Shown here in pieces: positions 1 through 5,590 of a stretch of DNA of 5,590 nt. Numbering within the stretch: the stretch's first letter is position 1; each line of letters starts with the position of its first letter. The position numbers were made by a program, and so were the translations under genes. The DNA is from Bacteroidales bacterium (GTDB taxonomy: Bacteria; Bacteroidota; Bacteroidia; Bacteroidales; JAADJA01): contig DAOVYU010000099.1 in the NCBI GenBank assembly GCA_030635465.1, positions 1 to 5,590 on the forward strand. The letters are read 5' to 3'. The notes under the pieces were generated by a model. It was not told the DNA's origin. It was given only the letters and a program-made list of their open reading frames with translations, and searched no databases.

Positions 1-1814
1 CCGGAAGTAGTCCGAATAATAATATGACCTCCTCCGGATAATGATGCATCTGAACCACCAGTTACGTGTATTGGAACCTCCGGTGATTGGGTTTGAATAC
101 CAAGCTTTCCATTGATGGCTAACAAATTATTATCAAATTCTCCATAAATTAGTGCATTTGCAGAATCAGCATCTGAATTTTCAATATATAGTTTATTATT
201 ACCGACTTCATAATATCCAGCCTTGTAACCAAGAAATACATTTCCACTTCCGTTATTAGAGAGTTGTATTACAGAACCCCCGGCTTTATAACCTATAATT
301 GTATTTTGACTTCCACTATAATTACTATTATGCGACGAATAGCCTATTGCCACATTCTCCGATCCTGTTTTGTTATTGTTAAGGCTACCATTACCAATAG
401 CTGTATTTTCAATCCCGGTTGTATTGTATTTTAATGACAACGCACCAATAGCAGTATTAGAATAGCCTGTTGTATTATCAGATAGGGATGCGATACCAAT
501 GGCAGTATTATTAGAACCGGTAGTATTTGAAAATAAGGAAGACGACCCAATTCCCGTATTATATTGACCAGTTGTATTGAAATACATCGATTCACTTCCT
601 ATCACGGTATTTTTGTATCCTGTTGTGTTGCGAAACATCGATTCATAACCGATTGCCGTATTGTGGTGTCCAGTCGTGTTGGAATGCAATGCGTCATAAC
701 CGGTCGCTGTATTTACATCGCCAGTTGTATTGGAATACAACGTCCTATAACCGCTTGCAGTATTGTAGATCCCTTCCGTGTTTGAATACAATGATTGATA
801 ACCGATAGAAGTATTATTTTGGCCGGTCGTGTTTGTATATTGTGATTTTGAACCTATTGCCGTATTTCCAATCCCCTGATTATTATAAAGTGTTGAGTCA
901 CCTATTGCCACCAGATTTGAACTAACAGTATTGAGATATAATGCCCTAATACCAACTGCGGTATTGGAATAGCCGGTAGTGTTTGAAAACATGGCTTTGT
1001 GACCATTTGCAGTATTGTAATCTCCGGTCGTGTTTAAATATAAAGAGGCATAGCCGGTAGATGTATTATAGCGGCCAGTTGTATTGCCACGTAAGGAAAA
1101 AGTACCAATCGCAGAATTTTGTTGGCCAGTTGTGTTTAATAGTAATGCCGCTAAACCATTAGCCACGTTGTAGTGGCCAGAAGTATTTGAATACAAAGAT
1201 TGATTGCCGTTCGCCGTATTATGGTTTCCAATTGTGTTGGAATACATCGCCACATAACCGGTCGCTGTATTATTGATGCCGGTTGTATTGGGAAAAAGTG
1301 AAAAATTACCTACTGCCACATTTTTATTATCAGTCATGTCATCATTGCTTCCGCTGCCCTCTCCAATAAATATGGAGTTCCCGGTATTTAATACTTCCAT
1401 CCTGCCGGAATCCATCCTGAAAAATTCGGTCCCTGCCATATCAAAATGGATGATATCATCATTGGGGTTTTTTTCAACTTGTATTTTGGTATTGTTGTCG
1501 GCATCTGCAATAGCGTTAGATGCATTGCCCGAGCTACCATTCAGGCTTATCCAAACCGTCCCGTTATAAAAATAAAAACCATCGGCACCATCTGTCTGGT
1601 ACACCAAAAGTCCTGTTGCAGGGCTTGTTATGATGACTCGTTGAGCTGAATCCATTCGCGGAACCAACATTCCTTTATCAGCTGAATTTACATCAAGCAT
1701 AGCACTGGGATCAGGGTTAGAGTTGTCTTCATTTATGGATACTCCCTGGCCAAAAGATAATAGACAAGTAATTATAAAACCCAATACAAGGGTTGGCTTT
1801 AATTTTTTATTCAT
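1..1814 (-). CDS. Secreted 17-residue-repeat surface protein, tail-fiber-domain-like (3' end outside window)
   Basis: The frame is open from the ATG at 1812-1814 to the left edge: 604 residues visible with no stop or frameshift. Residues 1-23 form a signal peptide (MNKKLK, hydrophobic core, SFGQ), so the product is exported. Residues about 30-55 carry NPDPSAMLDVNSADKG and LVPRM, and about 64-90 carry ATGLLVYQTDG and FYFYNGTVW. Both blocks are typical N-terminal segments of Bacteroidota surface proteins. Residues about 166-514 are repeats of NTTGxxNTAxGxxSLYS. They resemble the YadA-head NTAxG pattern and probably form a stacked beta-roll. After the array come GYKAGYYEVGNNKLYIE, LIYGEFDNNLL and GGSDASLSGGG, the usual lead-in to the C-terminal part of 'tail fiber domain-containing' proteins. 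In many relatives that part is a peptidase S74 (endosialidase chaperone) domain, but it is not visible here. The role is inferred to be cell-surface or extracellular structure or adhesion; the ligand is unknown. Confidence 0.9.
   Translation of the reverse strand, partial: MNKKLKPTLVLGFIITCLLSFGQGVSINEDNSNPDPSAMLDVNSADKGMLVPRMDSAQRVIITSPATGLLVYQTDGADGFYFYNGTVWISLNGSSGNASNAIADADNNTKIQVEKNPNDDIIHFDMAGTEFFRMDSGRMEVLNTGNSIFIGEGSGSNDDMTDNKNVAVGNFSLFPNTTGINNTATGYVAMYSNTIGNHNTANGNQSLYSNTSGHYNVANGLAALLLNTTGQQNSAIGTFSLRGNTTGRYNTSTGYASLYLNTTGDYNTANGHKAMFSNTTGYSNTAVGIRALYLNTVSSNLVAIGDSTLYNNQGIGNTAIGSKSQYTNTTGQNNTSIGYQSLYSNTEGIYNTASGYRTLYSNTTGDVNTATGYDALHSNTTGHHNTAIGYESMFRNTTGYKNTVIGSESMYFNTTGQYNTGIGSSSLFSNTTGSNNTAIGIASLSDNTTGYSNTAIGALSLKYNTTGIENTAIGNGSLNNNKTGSENVAIGYSSHNSNYSGSQNTIIGYKAGGSVIQLSNNGSGNVFLGYKAGYYEVGNNKLYIENSDADSANALIYGEFDNNLLAINGKLGIQTQSPEVPIHVTGGSDASLSGGGHIIIRTTS
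273..1289 (-). repeat. Tandem array of 20 coding repeats, 51-bp unit (17 residues)
   Basis: Nineteen units are exactly 51 bp (17 codons) and one, at 834-881, is 48 bp. The units start at 1289, 1238, 1187 and so on down to 323 on the minus strand. The protein consensus is NTTGxxNTAxGxxSLYS. The most constant positions are the first Asn, Gly4, Asn7 and Gly11; positions 5-6 and 12-13 vary most. A degenerate unit (NKNVAVGNFSLFP) precedes the array. The last unit (NYSGSQNTIIGYKAGG) merges into the following domain. At the DNA level the units are clearly diverged, so this is an old array kept by selection on the protein rather than a recent slippage expansion. Confidence 0.93.
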
Positions 1815-1848
1815 GATGCTAAGATTTGAATTGATTAATAGGTTGGCA

Positions 1849-1867
1849 ATTTAGAAATAATCTAAAT
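1849..1867. repeat. Short inverted repeat upstream of the repeat-protein gene
   Basis: Perfect 7-bp arms ATTTAGA and TCTAAAT are separated by 5 bp. They lie 35-53 bp upstream of the start codon at 1814, where a regulator operator or the promoter core would be expected. The symmetry is seen directly; an operator function is only an inference, and AT-rich DNA gives such palindromes by chance fairly often. Confidence 0.35.
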
Positions 1868-1903
1868 AAAGTGATGTTAAGGAACTGTTAAAAAGGCTGA
1901 TAT

Positions 1904-1925
1904 ACTTATATTTACTTATGTTTAC
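1904..1925. repeat. Two tandem 10-bp repeats ACTTATRTTT
   Basis: ACTTATATTT is followed directly by ACTTATGTTT and then AC. The copies differ at one base and are spaced one helical turn apart, about 90-110 bp upstream of the minus-strand start at 1814. The arrangement could suit a protein binding one face of the helix, or be a chance feature of AT-rich DNA. Confidence 0.3.
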
Positions 1926-2049
1926 CAATGTTAAAGTAACAAATGAAAAGTTATATCTTAGATCTCCTCGAATCGGGCTTAATAAAGGGATAGTATTTCT
2001 TGTTTAGGCCCAAAGTATTATATTAGAGACATATAACTATTTGTGTTTA

Positions 2050-2102
2050 TAATATTCAATTGTGTCGGCCATATTCTTACATATATAATTTATTGAATAT
2101 TA
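2050..2102. repeat. Inverted repeat with 11-bp perfect arms
   Basis: TAATATTCAAT at 2050-2060 is the exact reverse complement of ATTGAATATTA at 2092-2102, with a 31-bp spacer containing GTGTCGGCC. The stem is entirely AT-rich apart from one G-C pair, so it would be weak as an RNA hairpin. It lies 110-160 bp upstream of the 65-residue gene. Function is unknown. Confidence 0.4.
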
Positions 2103-2211
2103 ATAATAAAGCCCAATTTATTTTTCTTTTTTCGTGCAACTATAATGTTTTATAGCCTGTCTGTTTTGTATTAATAATGATTTACAAATTAAATTAAGGG
2201 ATTAGTATAGT

Positions 2212-2409
2212 ATGAGATTATCAAAAACAAGTGATCGGGAACAAACTGCATTGAAAGTGATTAACAGGCACAAAGGTAAACGCATCGTTTATGAAACTTA
2301 CAAGCGAAAAGATCCTAATATGGCAGAGAAGTATATGAATTTTATCGCCAGGAACAGAAATGCCATGTATATTTCATGGGATAAAGAGCGGAAAAAATTC
2401 GTGGCATAA
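2212..2409 (+). CDS. Small basic hypothetical protein (65 residues)
   Basis: I do not recognise this family. The ATG at 2212 is preceded by AAGGG at 2196-2200, a weak ribosome-binding candidate 11 nt away, and the frame ends at TAA 2407-2409. The 65 residues include 18 Lys/Arg against 7 Asp/Glu, giving a strongly positive protein without Cys, signal peptide or membrane segment. Residues 16-33 (VINRHKGKRIVYETYKRK) form a basic core, and the tail carries ISWDKERKKF at 54-63. A small cytoplasmic nucleic-acid-binding protein would fit the charge, but no known fold is visible. It is the only plus-strand gene here, isolated from the others by a long divergent spacer and a convergent terminator. It could be a spurious frame, although its even amino-acid composition argues for a real gene. 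Confidence 0.6.
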   Translation: MRLSKTSDREQTALKVINRHKGKRIVYETYKRKDPNMAEKYMNFIARNRNAMYISWDKERKKFVA

Positions 2410-2462
2410 CAAATTTGATTGTTATCACATCCTGAAAAAAATTACCTCCTATTATCCAACAT

Positions 2463-2495
2463 AAAAAACCGGACATTGAATATTCAATGCCCGGT
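2463..2495 (-). terminator. Intrinsic terminator of the delta-60 repeat protein gene
   Basis: A 28-bp near-perfect palindrome at 2468-2495 has 14-bp half-sites with one A/C mismatch, which becomes a G-U pair in minus-strand RNA. It is followed on the minus strand by six T residues (the A run at 2463-2468). It begins 31 nt after the stop codon at 2527. The U tract and the wobble pair both favour the minus strand. On the plus strand no U tract follows, so it is at best a partial terminator for the 65-residue gene. Confidence 0.9.
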
Positions 2496-2526
2496 GATCA
2501 TCATTCCGTTGTATAACGGTTGAAAA

Positions 2527-4086
2527 TCAATTCACGATGATTTTCTTTCTTAATGTAGTTTTGGTTGACTGCAGTTCAATGATGTAAATCCCTTTCGGAA
2601 GCATGGAAATATCAATTGTGCTTTTTAAATTATTTTCTTCTTGACCCAGTACTTTTTGTCCCATCTGGTTAAAAATATTTAAAGCATCAATATGTGTATT
2701 CCCTTCAACTGAAATATTAATCTCATTTACTGCCGGATTAGGATAAACCTCAAAAGAAATATCCTCAATATCTTTTATGCCGGTGGCTAATGAGTTCCTT
2801 GGGATCATAAAGTTCATCACTTGATTATCACCACTTGTAGTATCAGCAACACCTGAATTGCCTGATATACGTAAATCTCCTGTTGAAGTGAACAAAGCAG
2901 CATGATAATATTGGCTATAGGCATAACCTAACGAAAAGGTTTGCATGGAACTACCTCCACAATTATTTTCTTCCTCACCCATCGAAGACACTTTCCATAT
3001 ATTAGGAGTCCAATTACTCGTTCCCCCAGTTCCCATCACATATAGACCTCCGCTTGCAGGGTCAACAACAACTTCATTGACTGCATTAAACGATGAAGTA
3101 TGACTGGATTCCAGTGTTCCAACAACTCCAAAATCAGTCTCCAATTCACCCGTCTGGCCATTCACCTTAAAAAGCAAATATTTTTTAGGCGTCTCATCAC
3201 TTGTTGCAGCAATTACAATATCCTCATCGTCCGTAAGCGCAGCATGGATTCCAGCAAAATTATACTGAATAGCCCTTTCAATATACAAGGTGCCATCTAC
3301 AGCAAAGGTACTGTCCAGGTCACCTTCCGGTGTTAATTTTGTAATGCATGGCATGGTGATTCCGGGAAATGCTTTTCCAACAACAATTACTGAACCGTCT
3401 TCCAAAAAAAGACCGTTTCCATATTCGGTTTGCCAATACACATTTGTAACAGGATTATATGCTACTCCATCCTCAGAAAAGTTGCTATCATACGCTCCGA
3501 ATTCATCTAATTGAATTAATCCATAACCGCCTGGATTACTTCCAATTACAATTGCCTGAATTTTCCCATTTTCCATTTCTTTTATCCCAACAACACTCCC
3601 TTTAATGCCTGTTACAAATTCGAGTAAAGCAGAGCCATCCACTCCAAATGAAAGATCGGGAGATCCGTCACTCATCAAACGGGCTACATAAGGCCTGAAG
3701 GTGCTGACCCCATTTCCGGGAGCCTGGTATCCACCAATTAAAATTTTACCATCATCCTGAAGTGCTCCACTGATGCAATTATTTCTTTGGTCCCACGTGT
3801 GTCCAACCTGTCCGTTTTCACCAAATGTTTCATCTGGTGTATTGTTTTGGTTTAATCTTAATAATGAAGCTTCAAAATGATTGGAACTGTTGTAATATGA
3901 AGTTCCGATGATCAGTGTTTTTCCATTGTTTTGTTCCAGCATTAAATAAGGAGTATCAAAAGAATGGGATCCGAAATCGTATGTGGTTTGTTCATTATAG
4001 TTGCAGTACTCCTGTTCTGGAACTGAAAGTGTAAATGATATGGTAAAAATTATTACCGGTAAAAGTGTAAAATTTAGTTTTTTCAT
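2527..4086 (-). CDS. Secreted delta-60 repeat protein with T9SS type A sorting domain
   Basis: The 519-residue product starts with a signal peptide (MKKLNF, hydrophobic stretch about 6-22), so it enters the Sec pathway. Five delta-60 repeats follow with a 56-59-residue period. Their DxxFxxxG motifs lie at 85 (DETFGENG), 144 (DLSFGVDG), 200 (DSNFSEDG), 258 (DSTFAVDG) and a weaker one at 316 (ETDFGVVG). Between them are DGKILIGG-like strands at 112-119, 173-182 and 230-237. Such repeats are thought to fold as propeller-like blades. Residues 443-519 form a Por_Secre_tail domain: FEVYPNP at 445-451, LPKGIYIIEL near 497-506 and a basic end RKKIIVN. The protein is therefore probably exported by the type IX system and attached to or released from the cell surface. 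The ligand or enzymatic role is unknown, and no catalytic motif is seen. The gene has its own promoter candidate and terminator, so it is likely monocistronic. Confidence 0.93.
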   Translation of the reverse strand: MKKLNFTLLPVIIFTISFTLSVPEQEYCNYNEQTTYDFGSHSFDTPYLMLEQNNGKTLIIGTSYYNSSNHFEASLLRLNQNNTPDETFGENGQVGHTWDQRNNCISGALQDDGKILIGGYQAPGNGVSTFRPYVARLMSDGSPDLSFGVDGSALLEFVTGIKGSVVGIKEMENGKIQAIVIGSNPGGYGLIQLDEFGAYDSNFSEDGVAYNPVTNVYWQTEYGNGLFLEDGSVIVVGKAFPGITMPCITKLTPEGDLDSTFAVDGTLYIERAIQYNFAGIHAALTDDEDIVIAATSDETPKKYLLFKVNGQTGELETDFGVVGTLESSHTSSFNAVNEVVVDPASGGLYVMGTGGTSNWTPNIWKVSSMGEEENNCGGSSMQTFSLGYAYSQYYHAALFTSTGDLRISGNSGVADTTSGDNQVMNFMIPRNSLATGIKDIEDISFEVYPNPAVNEINISVEGNTHIDALNIFNQMGQKVLGQEENNLKSTIDISMLPKGIYIIELQSTKTTLRKKIIVN

Positions 4087-4117
4087 CGTGAATTATTTTT
4101 TAAGATTTATAATTCGA

Positions 4118-4125
4118 CAAAATTA
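4118..4125 (-). promoter_or_regulatory. Bacteroidota -7 promoter element for the delta-60 gene
   Basis: On the minus strand TAATTTTG matches TAnnTTTG exactly. It ends 31 nt before the ATG at 4086, implying a leader of about 25 nt. The -33 element is poor: only TTTTC is found at roughly the right distance upstream. No Shine-Dalgarno sequence is present between it and the ATG; the leader is A/T-rich, as is common in this phylum. Confidence 0.6.
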
Positions 4126-4150
4126 TCTCTAGCTCACATGAAAATTATAG

Positions 4151-4189
4151 TGGAAAACATGGAAAGAAAAAAATCATGGAAAACATGGA
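4151..4189. repeat. Direct repeat of a 13-bp motif upstream of the delta-60 promoter
   Basis: TGGAAAACATGGA occurs twice without mismatch, at 4151-4163 and 4177-4189, 26 bp start to start. The pair lies about 25-65 bp upstream of the -7 element at 4118-4125, a position suited to activator binding. The repeat is seen directly; binding of a regulator is inferred, with the adjacent response regulator an obvious but unproven candidate. Confidence 0.5.
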
Positions 4190-4198
4190 GTTTTTGAT

Positions 4199-4221
4199 AT
4201 AAAGACCTGTGGGGTCTTTAT
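4199..4221 (-). terminator. Hairpin at the end of the response-regulator gene, possible terminator
   Basis: Perfect 9-bp arms ATAAAGACC and GGTCTTTAT enclose a 5-nt loop. The hairpin overlaps the response-regulator stop codon (4221-4223) by one base. No clear U tract follows on either strand; only the TTTAT of the arm itself provides uridines. It may act as a weak terminator or as an RNA 3' end protector separating the regulator from the downstream delta-60 gene. Confidence 0.45.
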
Positions 4222-4850
4222 TAAACTAAGCCCTTCTCAATAGCAACCTTAACCAATCCTGCAGTATTTCGTACTCCAAGTTTATTAAGTAAATGCAGAC
4301 GATGTGTCTCAACGGTAGCATTTGAAATAAAAAGTTTTTCGGCAATCTCTTTTGTGGTAAACTCTTCCAGAATGAGTTTCAAGACTTCCTTTTCGCGGCG
4401 GGTAAGTTTTGGGATAAAGGCTGTGTCTTTTTTTCCAAAGGAGGTAGAAATAAGTTTTTCCTGTACTTCACGTGCAAGGTATTGTTCTCCTTTTTGGATG
4501 GTTTTAATGGCGGTGATCAATTCCTCTTTCGTGGTGTTTTTTAGAAGATACCCACTGGCGCCACTTTTCATCATGTTCGTGATGAAGCTCACTTCGTTGA
4601 AAGTAGTAAGTGCAAGTACTTTAATGTCTGGATGTTTTTTTTGTATGGCTTTACACAATTCTATCCCATCCATCCCCGGCATATTAATATCAATCAGGGA
4701 CACATCCACAGGGCTGTTTTTTAGGAATTCAAGGGCATCAGGTCCGTTCATTAATTTCCCGGTAATAAAAATGTCTTTTTCCTGTTCAAGCATACTTTGA
4801 ATGCCGTCCAGTACCACCTGGTGGTCGTCAACTATCAAAACTCTAATCAT
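4221..4850 (-). CDS. NarL/LuxR-family DNA-binding response regulator
   Basis: This cytoplasmic protein has 209 residues, the normal length for a NarL/FixJ-type regulator. The receiver domain (about 1-120) has the acidic pair Asp8-Asp9, phosphoacceptor Asp54 in LIDINMPGMDG, Thr82 in LALTTF and Lys104 in GYLLKN, so all phosphorylation residues are intact. The LuxR-type helix-turn-helix (about 147-207) begins with LTRREKEVL and includes TTKEIAEKL and the recognition segment SNATVETHRLHLLNKL. It should bind DNA as a dimer after phosphorylation by a HisKA_3 kinase. The partial kinase encoded upstream on the same strand is the probable partner. The start at 4850 gives MIRVLIVDDH, the standard receiver N-terminus. 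No Shine-Dalgarno sequence is evident. The target genes are not shown by the sequence. Confidence 0.96.
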   Translation of the reverse strand: MIRVLIVDDHQVVLDGIQSMLEQEKDIFITGKLMNGPDALEFLKNSPVDVSLIDINMPGMDGIELCKAIQKKHPDIKVLALTTFNEVSFITNMMKSGASGYLLKNTTKEELITAIKTIQKGEQYLAREVQEKLISTSFGKKDTAFIPKLTRREKEVLKLILEEFTTKEIAEKLFISNATVETHRLHLLNKLGVRNTAGLVKVAIEKGLV

Positions 4851-5188
4851 ATTGATTTCTGTATCGACACAAATCTGTTTCTTTTATTTTTGTCTTGACA
4901 CAAAAGTAACAAAAAGTCAAGGCCAAAAATTTTCCGCCTGTTTTTCTCATCCTCACAATTGCCACGAAACCCAAGCCCTGAAATTATGCAAGTTAATTGA
5001 TTTATAGTAGCAGGATCAATCCACTTGATTGTCTTGGAGTTTTTTCGTTCAGGGGTTTCTTCATTAATGCCTTCACAAATTGCTGTGGTGGAAAAACTAC
5101 GTTAAAAAATTTAATGCCGGTCCAGAATTGCCAACTCACTTCTTTTATACAATACTTAATAATAACTGTAGATCGTTACCGAACAAAA
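4851..5188. other. Gap between kinase and regulator, candidate dispersed intergenic element
   Basis: This 338-bp stretch separates two genes that normally abut or overlap. I see no complete gene. The part from about 4886 to 5060 contains sequence (CACAAAAGTAACAAAAAG, then the stretch up to CAGGATCAATCC) that from memory resembles intergenic sequence recurring in Bacteroidota genomes and often mis-called as short hypothetical proteins. I could not verify this. The frame complement(4847..5101) is open for 84 codons but has no ATG. GACACAAA occurs twice (4866-4873 and 4897-4904), and a promoter-like motif is listed separately. The 5102-5188 part, next to the kinase stop, shows nothing recognisable. 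Confidence 0.5.
4894..4921 (-). promoter_or_regulatory. Promoter-like -7 element inside an inverted repeat, upstream of the response regulator
   Basis: On the minus strand TACTTTTG (complement 4901-4908) matches TAnnTTTG exactly. It lies about 50 nt upstream of the regulator ATG at 4850, predicting a leader of about 43 nt. It sits within an inverted repeat with arms CTTGAC and GTCAAG (4916-4921 and 4894-4899) separated by 16 bp. A TTTG lies upstream but only 15 bp away, shorter than the usual spacing. Together these suggest an independent, possibly regulated, promoter for the regulator. Confidence 0.5.
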
Positions 5189-5590
5189 TCATATGAGTTG
5201 AATAATAATATTCACTGTGGTTCCTTTTTTCGGCCCAGATTCTATATCGATACTTCCATTGAGGAAATCTACACGAGAGCTGATATTACTCATCCCGGCA
5301 CTATTTTTTTTTATTTTTTTTGGATCAAAACCTCTTCCATTATCCTCAACCGTTAGATACAACATTTTATCGTTACACATCATTTGGACAATGGCTTTGG
5401 AGGCTTTTGCATGTTTTACGATATTGTTGACCAGCTCTTGTACAATTCGATAAATCATGATCTCCTTAGCTTCTGTAAGCCTTTCATTTATGTTGTAGCT
5501 TTGGAAATCAATGTTCAATACTCCCGAGTTACTGATGTTGCTGCAAAAGTCCCGCAAGGCATCAATCAACCCAAATTTTTTCAGGGCTTC
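5189..5590 (-). CDS. Sensor histidine kinase, HisKA_3/NarL-partner type (C-terminal part; 5' end outside window)
   Basis: The frame is open from the right edge to TGA at 5189-5191, with 133 residues visible. A TTG at 5567-5569 is internal; the coding frame continues through it (EALKKFGLIDAL) to the edge, so the true start lies outside. EALKKFGLIDALRDF is the segment that follows the phosphorylation helices in HisKA_3 kinases. The HATPase_c ATP-binding domain is complete: N box QELVNNIVKHA (visible residues 51-61, key Asn56), G1 box EDNGRGFDP (82-90, Asp83), G2-like GMSNISSR (99-106) and the closing GPKKGTTV (119-126). The phospho-accepting His and any sensor or membrane part lie beyond the window. 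It autophosphorylates with ATP and probably passes the phosphate to the NarL-type regulator 338 bp downstream. Confidence 0.95.
   Translation of the reverse strand, partial: EALKKFGLIDALRDFCSNISNSGVLNIDFQSYNINERLTEAKEIMIYRIVQELVNNIVKHAKASKAIVQMMCNDKMLYLTVEDNGRGFDPKKIKKNSAGMSNISSRVDFLNGSIDIESGPKKGTTVNIIIQLI

Larger units (their letters stand above)
1815..2211. other. AT-rich divergent intergenic region, no gene seen
   Basis: This 397-bp spacer lies between two divergent starts: the repeat protein on minus and the 65-residue protein on plus. It is very AT-rich and I see no coding frame or RNA gene. It should hold both promoters, but I found no exact TAnnTTTG element on either strand. A TATAAT at 2141-2146 on the plus strand is a sigma70-like string in a phylum that normally does not use it, so I give it little weight. 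Short repeats at 1849-1867, 1904-1925 and 2050-2102 are listed separately. Confidence 0.6.

Noticed and set aside
273..1289. Regular about 50-bp periodicity suggestive of a CRISPR array
   Set aside because: The units are diverged, there are no identical repeats with unique spacers, and the period is whole codons within one open frame with a clear protein consensus.
273..1289. NTT tripeptides as N-glycosylation sequons
   Set aside because: The Asn-Thr-Thr follows from the structural repeat, and Bacteroidota are known mainly for O-glycosylation at D(S/T)-type motifs, so this is not evidence of modification.
564..1649. Plus-strand open frames opposite the repeat protein (e.g. 564-785, 623-808, 1273-1569)
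   Set aside because: They are shadows of the minus-strand gene, with compositions dictated by its repeats and no start signals of their own.
2141..2146. TATAAT as a promoter for the 65-residue gene
   Set aside because: There is no matching -35 box, the location is about 65 bp from the start codon in very AT-rich DNA, and the phylum normally uses TAnnTTTG.
2506..2519. Small hairpin CCGTT/AACGG next to the terminator
   Set aside because: It has only a 5-bp stem and no following U tract; the adjacent 28-bp palindrome explains termination.
4354..4800. 148-codon plus-strand frame opposite the response regulator
   Set aside because: It is antisense to a fully conserved response regulator, and its sequence is Ser/Phe-rich, as expected from the reverse complement.
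4801..5356. Plus-strand frames at 4801-5007 and 4997-5356
   Set aside because: They run across the regulator start, the kinase end and the repeat-like gap; no domain or ribosome-binding signal is visible.

Overview
The window most likely comes from a member of the Bacteroidota (Flavobacteriia/Cytophagia-like). The DNA is AT-rich. One secreted protein ends in a type IX secretion (T9SS) type A sorting domain. Another is built from the NTTGxxNTAxGxxSLYS repeats common in surface proteins of this phylum. Two upstream regions contain exact matches to the Bacteroidota -7 promoter element TAnnTTTG, and clear Shine-Dalgarno sequences are largely missing. No species-level call is possible.

Layout. 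(1) Positions 1-1814, minus strand: a large secreted repeat protein. Its 5' end is intact, with a signal peptide, and its 3' end lies beyond the left edge. Twenty consecutive 17-residue repeats fill its middle, followed by the lead-in typical of Bacteroidota 'tail fiber domain' proteins. (2) 1815-2211: a non-coding, very AT-rich divergent spacer with short inverted and direct repeats. (3) 2212-2409, plus strand: an isolated 65-residue, strongly basic hypothetical protein. (4) 2410-2526: convergent spacer with a strong intrinsic terminator that serves the minus-strand gene. (5) 2527-4086, minus strand: a 519-residue secreted delta-60 repeat protein with a C-terminal T9SS sorting domain and a good candidate promoter. 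(6) 4087-4220: its upstream region, with a 13-bp direct repeat and a hairpin overlapping the stop of the next gene. (7) 4221-4850, minus strand: a NarL/LuxR-type response regulator. (8) 4851-5188: a 338-bp gap that looks like a dispersed intergenic element and holds a promoter-like sequence inside a small inverted repeat. (9) 5189-5590, minus strand: the C-terminal part of a HisKA_3-type histidine kinase, running off the right edge.

How the genes relate. The kinase and the regulator lie in the order usual for a two-component pair and belong to matching families, so they are probably cognate partners. However, they are separated by a gap rather than overlapping, and the regulator may have its own promoter. 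The two exported proteins are surface or secreted candidates. Nothing in the sequence proves that the two-component system controls either one, although the delta-60 gene lies directly downstream on the same strand.

I do not see a convincing undescribed multi-gene system. The most unusual points are the near-perfect 51-bp repeat array with a single 48-bp unit, its paired variable positions, and the element between kinase and regulator that appears to bring a promoter.
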